64,000 bases of DNA from Yoonia sp. (GCF_017854565.1 NZ_JAFMHJ010000014.1:1-64000); one strand, 5' to 3'; shown: positions 18,640-28,730, numbered from the stretch's first letter. Numbers and translations are program-made. The notes: a model not told the origin generated them from the letters alone.

Positions 18640-19230
18640 ATGAAACAGCCCCGCGCGTGGCAACGGATGCTTTCGGGTCGCAGGCTTGACCTGCTGGACC
18701 CGACGCCGGTGGACATTGAAATCGCCGATATCGCCCATGGATTGGCCTTTGTCGCCCGCTGGAATGGGCAGACAAAGGGCGATTTCGCCTATTCCGTTGC
18801 GGAACATTCGATTTTGGTAACAGATATTTTCACCCGTCAGCAACCCAATGCCCCGGCGCAATGGCAACTGGCGGCATTGTTGCATGACGCGCCGGAATAC
18901 GTGATCGGCGACATGATCAGCCCGGTAAAGGCGGCGGTCGGGCCGGGGTATGGCGCGCTTGATGATCGGTTGATGGCCGCGATCCATCTGCGCTTTGGTT
19001 TGCCGGCGCAAATTCCGGCAGCCGTAAAGCGACAGATCAAAAAGGCGGACAAGCTGTCAGCGTGGCTGGAGGCGGTGCAGATCGCCGGTTTCACCCGCGC
19101 CGAGGCGGACCGGTTTTTCGGCAAGCAGGACCCCGCGCACGTCGCTGGGCTGACCATTCGTTTGCGCCCCCCCAAAGAGGTGCGCGATGAATTTACGACC
19201 ATACATCACCGGCTGATGAATTCCATGTGA
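18640..19230 (+). CDS. HD-domain phosphohydrolase (YfbR-like)
   Basis: YSVAEHSILV, LLHDAPEYVIGDMISPVK motifs. Confidence 0.88.
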   Translation: MKQPRAWQRMLSGRRLDLLDPTPVDIEIADIAHGLAFVARWNGQTKGDFAYSVAEHSILVTDIFTRQQPNAPAQWQLAALLHDAPEYVIGDMISPVKAAVGPGYGALDDRLMAAIHLRFGLPAQIPAAVKRQIKKADKLSAWLEAVQIAGFTRAEADRFFGKQDPAHVAGLTIRLRPPKEVRDEFTTIHHRLMNSM

Positions 19231-19275
19231 TCATCACAGGGTGCGGTGGCCTGGCGCGCCGTCGATGCACCGTAA

Positions 19276-19293
19276 GGTGGGTTTCAACCCACC
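19276..19293. repeat. Short palindromic element GGTGGGTT-tc-AACCCACC (REP-like or terminator)
   Basis: Perfect 8-bp arms, abuts the stop codon of the regA-like gene. Confidence 0.6.
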
Positions 19294-19845
19294 CTACCTT
19301 GGGCTGCGCTTGGCCAATATCCGCTGCAGCGTACGCCGATGCATCGACAAACGCCGGGCCGTTTCCGAAACATTGCGATCGCACAGCTCGAAAATCCGCT
19401 GAATATGCTCCCACCGGACGCGATCCGCGCTCATCGGGTTTTCAGGGGGCGGCGGCAACGTGTGAGTCCGCGCCAGCAGGGCGTTGGTGACATCCGTCGC
19501 GTCCGCAGGTTTCGCCAGATAGTCAATCGCGCCGATCTTGACCGCAGCAACCGCCGTCGCAATGGCACCGTATCCGGTCAAGACAACGACCCGGCTTTCG
19601 GGTCGCTTTGCCCGCAGCGCTTCGACCACGTCCAGCCCGTTACCGTCCTCAAGCCGCAGATCGACGACCGCATATGCCGGGGGCCGCGCCGTTGCGATGG
19701 CCCGCCCGGCCAGAACGGTCCCTGCCATCTCGACCTCAAATCCGCGTTTCTCCATGGCTTTGGCCAAGCGGCGCAGAAACGCCTCGTCATCGTCCACCAA
19801 AAGCAGGCTCTTGTCTTCACCTAGGTCCAATGCGTCGGTTTTCAT
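19294..19845 (-). CDS. regA: Response regulator of the RegA/PrrA/ActR family
   Basis: SLLLVDDDEAFLRRLAKAMEKRGFEV, YAVVDLRLEDGNGLDVVEALR, C-terminal Fis-type HTH RNVSETARRLSMHRRTLQRILAKRSPR; next to SenC and RegB. Confidence 0.95.
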   Translation of the reverse strand: MKTDALDLGEDKSLLLVDDDEAFLRRLAKAMEKRGFEVEMAGTVLAGRAIATARPPAYAVVDLRLEDGNGLDVVEALRAKRPESRVVVLTGYGAIATAVAAVKIGAIDYLAKPADATDVTNALLARTHTLPPPPENPMSADRVRWEHIQRIFELCDRNVSETARRLSMHRRTLQRILAKRSPR

Positions 19846-19890
19846 CGTCTATCCCTCGGGTTTCCCGAAAGACAAGGTAGGTCTGCCGGA

Positions 19891-20508
19891 TCACCCGTCA
19901 ACCAACCGCGATGCTGCAACCAGACACGCCGTGCGCTCTGCGACCTGCGCGGGCGTCGCGTCGCGGCGAAAGAGGTCTGCAAATCCCGTCTGGGGCAGCA
20001 TCAGATAGGTGAATGTGGAATGCTGCATCAGATAGTAGTCACGATCATCCCCCTGCTTTTGATAGAACGTCCCATACGCCCGCGACGCCGCAGCGATTTG
20101 CGCGTCAGATCCCGTCAGCCCGATCATCTTGGGGTGAAAGTTGTCGGTGTAATCGCGCAGGATCGCCGCGGTATCACGCGCCGGGTCGATCGTGATGAAA
20201 AGCGGCGTCGCGCTTACCCCCTGTTCGGCCAGAATGTCCACCGCCGCCGCATTGCGCGCCACATCAAGCGGGCAAACATCCGGGCAGAAGGTATAGCCAA
20301 AGTAAACCAGCGTCGGTTCGGTGATCACATCAACGTCGGTCACCCTAGCGCCGCCTGCGTTGATCAGCGTGAACGGACCGCCGATACGCCCGCCGACCGC
20401 CACTGCGGCGCAGGGGTCTGGTTGGCCGCCCGCCCAGGTCAGCACAAAGGTGCCGCCCACCACCGCAAATGTGATCGCGCCAGCCGCGATTGCGATTGCC
20501 TTGGACAT
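19891..20508 (-). CDS. senC: SCO/SenC/PrrC family copper chaperone-like protein
   Basis: YFGYTFCPDVCPLDVARNAAAVD, FITIDPARDTAAILRDYTDNF; between regA and regB. Confidence 0.93.
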   Translation of the reverse strand: MSKAIAIAAGAITFAVVGGTFVLTWAGGQPDPCAAVAVGGRIGGPFTLINAGGARVTDVDVITEPTLVYFGYTFCPDVCPLDVARNAAAVDILAEQGVSATPLFITIDPARDTAAILRDYTDNFHPKMIGLTGSDAQIAAASRAYGTFYQKQGDDRDYYLMQHSTFTYLMLPQTGFADLFRRDATPAQVAERTACLVAASRLVDG

Positions 20509-20599
20509 CAGCGTATCCTTTCGCTTTATGGTCGCATTGATCGTTGATGCGCGCGCGCTTATCAATTGTCCACCTTGCTGCACAGGTTTCGGAGACCGC

Positions 20600-22018
20600 A
20601 TGCCAATTTCAGAATTCGACATGTTTCAGGATCAGCAACGCAGCAACTGGGTGCGTCTGCGCACGCTTGTCACGCTGCGGTGGTTTGCATCGGTCGGTCA
20701 GGCCGCCGCGATCATTGTCGCGGTCAATGTCTACGGCCTGCAGCTCGAGGTGGGTTATGCGGTGATGGTTATTGGCGTTTCTGTCATGGCCAATCTTTTT
20801 TGCGGTTTCGTCTACCCAGAAAACAAGCGGCTGTCGGAACGCGAAGCCGCGCTGTGGCTGGTGTTTGATATCGTCCAGCTTAGCGCGCTTTTGTTCCTGA
20901 CAGGGGGGCTGAACAATCCATTCGCCCTGTTGATGCTGGCACCCGTGACCATTGCGGCAACCGTTTTGCACCTGCGCAGCACGGTATCGCTGGGGGTGAC
21001 CGCGATTGCCCTGATCAGCCTGATCAGTCGCTACAGCGTGCCGCTGGCCACCACCCAGGGCACCGTGCTGGTCCTGCCAGAGCTGTTCCAGTTCGGGTTT
21101 TGGATGGCGCTGATGATCGGCGTTGTCTTTCTTGCGATCTATGCCCGGCAGGTGACAACCGAAATGCACACCATGGGCGAGGCGTTGGTTGCGACCCAAA
21201 TGGCGCTGGCACGGGAACAAAAGCTGACGGATCTGGGTGGCGTCGTCGCCGCCGCCGCGCATGAATTGGGCACGCCGCTGGCCACCATCAAACTTGTCAG
21301 CAGCGAGCTGATGGAGGAATTGGAAAACCATCCAGAGTTGATGGAGGATGCCGCGCTGATCCGCCAGCAAGCCGACCGCTGCCGCGACATCCTGCAATCG
21401 ATGGGACGTGCCGGAAAGGATGATTTGCAGCTGCGCCACGCCCCGCTTGAAACCGTCGTCCGCGAGGCCGCCGAGCCGCATATGGCGCGCGGCAAACTGG
21501 TCGGGTTTCATGTCGCCCCGACAGACGAGGCCGATCTGACCCAGCCGACGATCGCACGTCGCCCGGAAATCATTCACGGGCTGCGCAATCTGATACAGAA
21601 TGCCGTCGACTTTTCACAAAGCGAGGTCCGCATCGACGTCAGCTGGTCCGCAGATGAAATCAGCGTGCGAATCTCCGACGATGGGAATGGCTTTCCGCCA
21701 TCGGTGATCGGGCGCATTGGCGATCCGTATGTCCGGCGGCGCAGGTTTGCCGAAGATGGCAACCGCAGGCCGGGCTACGAAGGCATGGGGCTGGGGCTAT
21801 TTATTGCGAAAACGCTGCTCGAAAGGTCCGGCGCGCGGCTGACCTTTGCCAATAGTCGCCGACATGGGCACGCGGGCTGGGCTGGGCAGGCCACGGGCGG
21901 CGCAATTGTGAGCGTGACATGGACCCGGTCCGCGATGCCACGGATCGACCAGCCCCGCAGCCGCGCATTGGGTAAGAACAAACCGATTGATCCCTGGCCA
22001 CAGCCCAAGCGCACTTAA
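20600..22018 (+). CDS. regB: Sensor histidine kinase of the RegB/PrrB/ActS family
   Basis: Six-TM N-terminus, GGLNNPFALLMLAPVTIAA, AAAAHELGTPLATIKL H-box, EGMGLGLFIAKTLLERSGA. Confidence 0.95.
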   Translation: MPISEFDMFQDQQRSNWVRLRTLVTLRWFASVGQAAAIIVAVNVYGLQLEVGYAVMVIGVSVMANLFCGFVYPENKRLSEREAALWLVFDIVQLSALLFLTGGLNNPFALLMLAPVTIAATVLHLRSTVSLGVTAIALISLISRYSVPLATTQGTVLVLPELFQFGFWMALMIGVVFLAIYARQVTTEMHTMGEALVATQMALAREQKLTDLGGVVAAAAHELGTPLATIKLVSSELMEELENHPELMEDAALIRQQADRCRDILQSMGRAGKDDLQLRHAPLETVVREAAEPHMARGKLVGFHVAPTDEADLTQPTIARRPEIIHGLRNLIQNAVDFSQSEVRIDVSWSADEISVRISDDGNGFPPSVIGRIGDPYVRRRRFAEDGNRRPGYEGMGLGLFIAKTLLERSGARLTFANSRRHGHAGWAGQATGGAIVSVTWTRSAMPRIDQPRSRALGKNKPIDPWPQPKRT

Positions 22019-22077
22019 CCGGACATTAACCTTCGTGCCGGATGGTGCCATTGAGGCTGATCAGGGATGTTTGTGCG

Positions 22078-23673
22078 ATGTGGATGAGCTTGGTAAACCT
22101 GTTTGCGGTGGCGTGCGGTGCGGTCACGGGCGCGGGAATTTTGTTCGCGGGACTGCGGCTGCTTGATCGGCGCGGTCAACCACCCGCGACGGCGCCACAT
22201 GGCAGCGTTGCGGGGCCGGTATTTCTGTTTCAGGATCAGCATTTGCTTGATGCGACCCCAGACGCGGCCGCCATGATTACCCCCCGGTTCGATCATATGG
22301 GTGATCTTGATGCCGCCATTCACGCCCTGTCGCCGCATTTCCCGACCTTGCGCGACACGCTGGCTGGCGGAACGTCGGGAAAAACCCGGATTGAGGGTAA
22401 TAAACCCGATGGCCTGTGGATAGAGGTTGATAAAATCGCAGATCGGCTTCGTCTTGCCGTGCTTGGCGACAAGACAGCCACGAACCCTGGGGCAAGTGCC
22501 GTCATTGAACGTGACGTGCGCCTGTCCGAACTGGCCATGCTGCGCGACATGACCCAGCATAGTCCGCAATTGATCTGGCAAGAGGGGCCGACAGGCAAAC
22601 TGCTTTGGGCAAACCATGCGTACCTGTCGCTGTGCGACAATCTGCACGGCACCGACGCAAACAGCCAGTCATCCTGGCCCAGCGCGTCACTTTTCCCCGA
22701 CCTGCATGAAACGCTTGTCTCCAAGGGGACATCCGTGCGCCGCATGTCGATTACCCTGCCACACCAAAAGGCAGAGCAGTGGTTTGACGTCACCAGCGTC
22801 AAGCGCGATGATGGGTTCATGCATTTTGCGGCGGACGCGAATGCCATCGTCCGCGCAGATCAGGAACGCCGCCATTTTGTGCAATCGCTGAGCAAGACAT
22901 TCGCAGACCTGTCGATCGGGCTGGCGATTTTTGACAAACGGCGGCAGCTGTCCATGTTCAATCCTGCCCTGCTTGATATGACACGTCTGCCCGTCGATTT
23001 CCTGAGCATGCGCCCGACGCTTGATGCCGTTCTGGACAAGTTACGGGAATCGCGGATGCTACCAGAGCCCAAGAATTACACGTCTTGGCGTGACGGGTTC
23101 ACCGCCCTTGAAGCCGCCGCCAAGAAAGGTCGTTATACCGAAATATGGAACCTGCCCGAGGGGCAAACCTATCGGGTGACAGGCCGCCCGCATCCTGACG
23201 GCGCCTTTGCATTCTTGTTCGAAGATATCAGCGCCGAAATATCGCTAACCCGGCGGTTCCGGTCCGACATTGAAACAGGTCAGGCAGTTCTGGACACCCT
23301 GCCCGAAGCCATCGCGGTGTTTTCCAGCGCAGGCACGATGGTGATGTCGAACGCGGCCTATGCCCGGATTTGGGGTGCGGTGTCGGATGAACGGGTCAAA
23401 CAGCATGAACTGCAAGCCGCGATGCGGATTTGGCAGTCCCGTTGCACGCCGACCCAAATGTGGGCCGACCTGCGGCAATTCATCCACCTTTTGGGGGCGC
23501 GCAAACCTTGGTCGGACGACGCGATTCTTGATGATGGTCGGCATCTGCGGTGTCATGCCAACCCTATTTCCGGCGGCATGACGATGGTCAAATTCAGCTT
23601 TGCCCCGCCGATGAAACCAATCATCCGCAAACTGACCATGCCTGATTCCGCGTTACTGGCCGCCAAGCGCTGA
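22078..23673 (+). CDS. TM plus multi-PAS protein lacking an evident histidine-kinase domain; DivL-like by position
   Basis: N-terminal TM, PAS-like segments (MTQHSPQLIWQEGPTGKLLWANHAYL; FADLSIGLAIFDKRRQLSMFNPAL; LDTLPEAIAVFSSAGTMVMSNAAYARIWG); ends without HATPase motifs; sits between regB and tsaE. Confidence 0.7.
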   Translation: MWMSLVNLFAVACGAVTGAGILFAGLRLLDRRGQPPATAPHGSVAGPVFLFQDQHLLDATPDAAAMITPRFDHMGDLDAAIHALSPHFPTLRDTLAGGTSGKTRIEGNKPDGLWIEVDKIADRLRLAVLGDKTATNPGASAVIERDVRLSELAMLRDMTQHSPQLIWQEGPTGKLLWANHAYLSLCDNLHGTDANSQSSWPSASLFPDLHETLVSKGTSVRRMSITLPHQKAEQWFDVTSVKRDDGFMHFAADANAIVRADQERRHFVQSLSKTFADLSIGLAIFDKRRQLSMFNPALLDMTRLPVDFLSMRPTLDAVLDKLRESRMLPEPKNYTSWRDGFTALEAAAKKGRYTEIWNLPEGQTYRVTGRPHPDGAFAFLFEDISAEISLTRRFRSDIETGQAVLDTLPEAIAVFSSAGTMVMSNAAYARIWGAVSDERVKQHELQAAMRIWQSRCTPTQMWADLRQFIHLLGARKPWSDDAILDDGRHLRCHANPISGGMTMVKFSFAPPMKPIIRKLTMPDSALLAAKR

Positions 23674-23713
23674 TTTGACTTGCAGGCGTTGCCCAAGACC
23701 ATAGTCTTTGTGC

Positions 23714-24178
23714 ATGTCCACACCACCAACCCAACTTGCCCTACCTGACGAGGCTGACACGGCTGCATTTGCGGCCCGGATCGCCCCATTGCTGCGCCCC
23801 GGCGACACAATTCTGCTGGAAGGTGCGATTGGCGCCGGGAAATCCGCGTTTTCGCGCGCGTTGATCCGCGCCCGCCTTGGCCGGATGGAGGATGTTCCGT
23901 CACCGACGTTCACGCTGGTCCAAACCTATGAAGACCCCGCAGGCGACATCTGGCATTGCGATCTGTACCGCCTGACCCACCCAGATGAAGCGTTCGAGCT
24001 GGGGTTGGACGATGCGTTTGCCACCGCAATTTGCCTGATCGAATGGCCGGACCGGCTTGGGTCCGATACGCCCAAGGGCGCGTTGCGGCTGACGTTTTCC
24101 GCTGAACCCACGGGGCACGCCGTTGCGATCGATGCGCCGCCCGTCTGGGCCGCGCGATTGGACAATCTGGATGGATGA
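23714..24178 (+). CDS. tsaE: tRNA threonylcarbamoyladenosine biosynthesis ATPase
   Basis: LLEGAIGAGKSAFSRALIRARLG, VPSPTFTLVQTYE, HCDLYRL, LIEWPDRLG. Confidence 0.95.
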   Translation: MSTPPTQLALPDEADTAAFAARIAPLLRPGDTILLEGAIGAGKSAFSRALIRARLGRMEDVPSPTFTLVQTYEDPAGDIWHCDLYRLTHPDEAFELGLDDAFATAICLIEWPDRLGSDTPKGALRLTFSAEPTGHAVAIDAPPVWAARLDNLDG

Positions 24179-25142
24179 TCGCGCGGCATCGGTTGACGGC
24201 TTCTTGGCACACTCCGACTGGGCCGGTTGGGCACGTGCCGCACTGGCCGGTGATGCATCGGGGCGGCGTTACATGCGGCTGTCACTGGCAAGTGAAAGCG
24301 TGATCTTAATGGACGCGCCGCCGGACAATGGCGAGGATACCCGCCCCTTTGCCACGATTGCGGCATGGCTGGCGGCGCAGGGGCTGTGCCCCCCGCGCAT
24401 TCTGGCGCATGACGCGGAACACGGGATCATGATCCTGTCGGATCTGGGCCGGGATGATTTCGCGCGCTGGTTGACGACAACGCCGCAAGACGCCGCAACG
24501 ATGTACCGCGCCGCCATTGATGTCTTGGTGCATGTGCAGGCCCGCGACATTGATCTGCCGTTGGTCCGCATGACGCCACAGGTCGCCGCCGGGATGATTG
24601 ACGTGGCGGGGACCTTTTATGCCAAGGCCGATGTCACCGATCTGATGCGCGCCGTTGAACGCGCGTTCGAAACCTATGCGCCAATTCCCGACACGCTTGC
24701 CCTGCGTGATTATCATGCCGAGAACCTGATTTGGCGGCCGGAGAAAGCCGGATTGGCCCGCGTTGGGCTGCTGGACTTTCAAGATGCGTTCATGGCACCT
24801 GCTGGCTATGATCTTGCCTCGCTGTTGCGGGACGTGCGGCGGGATATTGACCCCGCCCTTGCAAAGACCATGATGCAGTATTTTATCGAAAAAACCGGCG
24901 CGGACGATGGGTTTGCGGCAAAGTTTGCCTGTCTGGGCGCGCAGCGCAACCTGCGTATACTTGGCGTTTTCGCACGGCTGTCGCAGATTGCCGACAAGGG
25001 CCGATATGTCGATTTGATCCCGCGGGTCTGGGACAACCTGATGCGCGATCTTGGGCACCCCGCGCTTGCCGTGCTGCGCGAGGCCACGCTGGACACCTTG
25101 CCGCGACCCGACACCGCTACACTGGCAAGGCTGCGCGCATGA
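24171..25142 (+). CDS. amgK: Aminoglycoside-phosphotransferase-fold sugar kinase (AmgK-type)
   Basis: SDASGRRY-like start, LRDYHAENLIW, LLDFQDAFMAPAGYDLASLL; between tsaE and murU. Confidence 0.88.
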   Translation: MDDRAASVDGFLAHSDWAGWARAALAGDASGRRYMRLSLASESVILMDAPPDNGEDTRPFATIAAWLAAQGLCPPRILAHDAEHGIMILSDLGRDDFARWLTTTPQDAATMYRAAIDVLVHVQARDIDLPLVRMTPQVAAGMIDVAGTFYAKADVTDLMRAVERAFETYAPIPDTLALRDYHAENLIWRPEKAGLARVGLLDFQDAFMAPAGYDLASLLRDVRRDIDPALAKTMMQYFIEKTGADDGFAAKFACLGAQRNLRILGVFARLSQIADKGRYVDLIPRVWDNLMRDLGHPALAVLREATLDTLPRPDTATLARLRA

Positions 25143-25810
25143 GCACGCCAATTCTTTTGTTTGCCGCAGGTCTGGGGACGCGGATGGGCGATTTGGTGCG
25201 GGATCGGCCAAAGCCAATGGTCCGCGTGGCCGGGCGGGCGCTGATTGATCATGCGCTGGCGCTGACGGAACTGCCCGATCTGGGCCCGCGCGTGGTGAAC
25301 CTGCATTACAAGGCAGGTATGCTGCGCGCCCATCTGGACGGGCAGGATATCGTTTTTTCAGATGAAACGGCACTGTTGCGCGAAACGGGTGGCGGCCTGC
25401 AACAAGCGCTGCCGCTGCTGAACCAAAGTCCGGTCATTACGATGAATACCGATGCGGTCTGGCGCGGTCCCAACCCGATTGCGCAACTGCTGGCATCCTG
25501 GCGCCAAGAGATGGAGGCGCTGCTGCTGGTAATCCCCAAGACGCAGGTGACCGGGCATCTGGGCAAGGGCGACTTTGCGATTGACGCGGCCGGGCGGCTG
25601 CACCGTGGGCCCGCAGATATCTATACCGGCGTTCAGATTATCCGCACAGACACCCTGGTACAGGTCAAAGAGGATGCTTTTTCGATGAATGTGATCTGGG
25701 ATCAGATGGCGGCACGCGGCGGGCTTTTTGGGGTCCGGTATGATGGCCAATGGTGCGACGTCGGCCAACCGTCAAGTATTCCGCTGGCCGAGGCGATGCT
25801 GGATGTTTGA
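25139..25810 (+). CDS. murU: Nucleotidyltransferase (MurU-type)
   Basis: LFAAGLGTRMGDLVRDRPKPMVRVAGRALIDHAL; 4-bp overlap with amgK. Confidence 0.88.
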   Translation: MSTPILLFAAGLGTRMGDLVRDRPKPMVRVAGRALIDHALALTELPDLGPRVVNLHYKAGMLRAHLDGQDIVFSDETALLRETGGGLQQALPLLNQSPVITMNTDAVWRGPNPIAQLLASWRQEMEALLLVIPKTQVTGHLGKGDFAIDAAGRLHRGPADIYTGVQIIRTDTLVQVKEDAFSMNVIWDQMAARGGLFGVRYDGQWCDVGQPSSIPLAEAMLDV

Positions 25811-28730
25811 ACCGACCGACACCCCCCGCATCTTTGGCGCGCCCCCCGGCGTCGATTTCGCACAGGGGCTGGTGGATGGGCTGGTCGCGCGGGGCGCGGG
25901 CATGTCCCCCACCGATTGGGCCAGGGTCGAGATTTACGTCAATACGACCCGGATGCAGCGCCGCATCCGCACGGTTTTTGACGCCGGGCCAGCGCGGCTG
26001 CTGCCCCGGATCAGGTTGATCACCGATCTGGCGATGGACCCCGTGTCGATCCAGATCCCGCCGCCTGTTTCGCCCCTGCGACGGCGGCTGGAACTGTCGC
26101 AATTCGTGGCCAAATTGTTGGAACAGGAACCCGATCTGGCACCGCGTGCGGCGCTTTATGATCTGTCGGACAGTCTGGCCAAGTTGATGGACGAAATGCA
26201 GGGCGAAGGGGTTGGCCCCGATAAGATCGCGGGGCTGGATGTTTCGGATCAGTCCGGTCATTGGGACCGCGCGCTGCAATTCCTACGGATCATTGCCCCG
26301 TTCTTTGGCGATACCGCCGAGGCGCCGGACAAAGAGGCCCGCCAAAGGATGGTGATTGAGGCCTTGGCCGCCCGCTGGTCAAATACGCCGCCGCGCCATC
26401 CGGTGATCATTGCCGGCTCTACAGGATCGCGGGGGGCGACGGCGCGGTTCATGCAGGCGGTCGCCGCATTGCCGCAGGGTGCGATTATCCTGCCAGGGTA
26501 TGATTTTGATCTGCCCAACAGCGTTTGGACCGGCATGGACGACGTCATGACAGCCGAGGATCATCCGCAGTATCGGTTCCGCCACCTGATGGATCTGATC
26601 GGGTTTGCACCGCAGGATGTCGCCCGCTGGGCACGGACAGAACCCGCGCAACCGGCCCGAAACCGGCTGGTGTCACTGTCGTTGCGGCCTGCGCCCGTGA
26701 CAAATCAATGGTTGGAAGAGGGCCCCGGGCTTGGTGATCTGATGGCCGCAACGGATGGCATCACCCTGATCGAGGCGACATCACCGCGCGCAGAGGCCGA
26801 AACGATTGCCCTGCGGCTGCGCCAAGCCGCAGAAGACGGGATCACCGCCGCGCTTATTTCACCTGACCGTATGCTGACGCGGCAGGTGACCGCCGCGCTG
26901 GATCGCTGGGACATTCGCCCCGATGACAGCGCGGGAACGCCGCTGGCGCTGTCGCCGCCGGGGCGTTTGCTGCGACATGTGGCCGATCTTTTTGGCAAGC
27001 CGCTGACCGGTGAGGCGCTGTTGACGCTGCTGAAACATCCGCTGTGCCATTCGGCGCGCGAAGACAGGGGTGCGCATCTGCGGCGCACGCGCGAATTGGA
27101 ACTGCATTTGCGGCGCAGGGGCCCGCCGTTCCCCACCGCCGATACGTTGATCGCCTGGGCCGGAAAAGACACCGACCGGCTGCCATGGGCTCGCTGGCTG
27201 GCGGATGTGATTGTTGGGCATGATGCGGTTTTGGCGCGCCCGCTTGCGGCGCACCTTGATACCCATCTGATGCTGGCGCAAACGCTGTGCGCGGGACCTG
27301 ATGCGCCCGGCGCAGGCGGGCTGTGGGACGAGGCGGCAGGCCGCGAGGCGCGGCGGATATGTGACATGCTGTTGCGGGATGCCGACGCGGGCGGAGAGAT
27401 GGACACCAGTGACTATTCCGCCCTATTTGGGGCAGTTTTGGCTGATGGCGTGGTCCGTGACCGCGATGCGGGGCATCCGCATATCCTGATCTGGGGCACG
27501 CTCGAGGCGCGGGTGCAAGGCGTTGACCTGACCATTCTGGGCGGCATGAACGATGGCGTCTGGCCCGAGGCGCCGCCACCTGATCCCTGGCTGAACCGTG
27601 CGATGCGCAAGGCGGCGGGGCTGCTGCTGCCAGAGCGACGGATCGGGCTTTCGGCACATGATTATCAACAAGCCGTCGCCGGGCGCGAGGTTTGGATCAC
27701 GCGGGCAAAACGATCGGCTGATGCGGAAACCGTGCCGTCGCGATGGGTGAACCGGTTGACCAACCTGCTGAACGGTCTGCCGCAGCAAAACGGTGTTATC
27801 GCATTGCAGGCCATGAAGGCGCGGGGCGATCATTGGTCAGCGATGGCCGCCACCCTTTCCGCGCCCCAAACGCGGGCCGATCCCGCGCCGCGCCCATCAC
27901 CGCAGCCACCCGTCGCAGCGCGACCCGATCATATCTCGGTGACGCAGGTCAAAACGCTGATCCGCGACCCCTTTGCGATTTACGCGCGCAAGGTGCTTCG
28001 GTTGAACCCGCTTGATCCACTGGTGCCGACAGCCGACGCGCCGCTGCGTGGCATTATCGTGCATGCGATCCTTGAAAGGTTCATCGCGGAAAACCATGCC
28101 CCCGGCGATCGGGACGCGCTGATGACGATCACGCGGGAACTATTCGCAGAACAGTGCCCCTGGCCAACGATCCGGGCGCAATGGATTGCCCGGATGGACC
28201 GGGTCGCGGATACGTTCCTGACCGCCGAAGTTGCGCGCCGCGCCATCGCCGACATGCAAATGATCGAGATCGACGGCCAGATCGTCGTGCCGCACGTCAA
28301 TGTCACCCTGACCTGCAAAGCCGACCGGATTGACCTGACGCCAGACGGCGATGCCTTGATTTATGACTACAAGACCGGCGTCGTGCCATCACCCCCACAG
28401 CAGGAAAACTTTGACAAGCAACTGCTGCTCGAGGCCGCCATGGTAGAGCGCGGCGCCTTTGCCGCACTGGGCGCCCGCCCGGTCCAATCCGCCACATTCA
28501 TCGGGGTCAATGCCGCCATGAAGAACGTCGAGGCACCATTGAAGAAACAGCCCCCAGATCAGGTTTGGGCCGCGTTAGAGACGCTTTTGGCCCATTGGCA
28601 ACGCAATGATCGCGGCTATACCGCGCGGCTGGCGCTGTTTTCCAAAACCGACATCAGCCCCTATGATCATCTGTCCCGCTATGGCGAATGGGACACCAGC
28701 CAACCCCCGGAACCACAGGTGCTGACATGA
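25803..28730 (+). CDS. addB: Double-strand break repair protein AddB
   Basis: ~975 aa, C-terminal PD-(D/E)XK region (TCKADRIDLTPDGDALIYDYKTG); immediately upstream of addA. Confidence 0.93.
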   Translation: MFEPTDTPRIFGAPPGVDFAQGLVDGLVARGAGMSPTDWARVEIYVNTTRMQRRIRTVFDAGPARLLPRIRLITDLAMDPVSIQIPPPVSPLRRRLELSQFVAKLLEQEPDLAPRAALYDLSDSLAKLMDEMQGEGVGPDKIAGLDVSDQSGHWDRALQFLRIIAPFFGDTAEAPDKEARQRMVIEALAARWSNTPPRHPVIIAGSTGSRGATARFMQAVAALPQGAIILPGYDFDLPNSVWTGMDDVMTAEDHPQYRFRHLMDLIGFAPQDVARWARTEPAQPARNRLVSLSLRPAPVTNQWLEEGPGLGDLMAATDGITLIEATSPRAEAETIALRLRQAAEDGITAALISPDRMLTRQVTAALDRWDIRPDDSAGTPLALSPPGRLLRHVADLFGKPLTGEALLTLLKHPLCHSAREDRGAHLRRTRELELHLRRRGPPFPTADTLIAWAGKDTDRLPWARWLADVIVGHDAVLARPLAAHLDTHLMLAQTLCAGPDAPGAGGLWDEAAGREARRICDMLLRDADAGGEMDTSDYSALFGAVLADGVVRDRDAGHPHILIWGTLEARVQGVDLTILGGMNDGVWPEAPPPDPWLNRAMRKAAGLLLPERRIGLSAHDYQQAVAGREVWITRAKRSADAETVPSRWVNRLTNLLNGLPQQNGVIALQAMKARGDHWSAMAATLSAPQTRADPAPRPSPQPPVAARPDHISVTQVKTLIRDPFAIYARKVLRLNPLDPLVPTADAPLRGIIVHAILERFIAENHAPGDRDALMTITRELFAEQCPWPTIRAQWIARMDRVADTFLTAEVARRAIADMQMIEIDGQIVVPHVNVTLTCKADRIDLTPDGDALIYDYKTGVVPSPPQQENFDKQLLLEAAMVERGAFAALGARPVQSATFIGVNAAMKNVEAPLKKQPPDQVWAALETLLAHWQRNDRGYTARLALFSKTDISPYDHLSRYGEWDTSQPPEPQVLT

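Noticed and set aside
20609-21577. 322-aa minus-strand ORF inside regB
   Set aside because: Antisense to a well-supported histidine kinase; low-complexity, His/Gln/Arg-rich translation with no domain pattern.
24306-25373. 355-aa minus-strand ORF across amgK/murU
   Set aside because: Antisense to two recognised genes; composition typical of a shadow frame.
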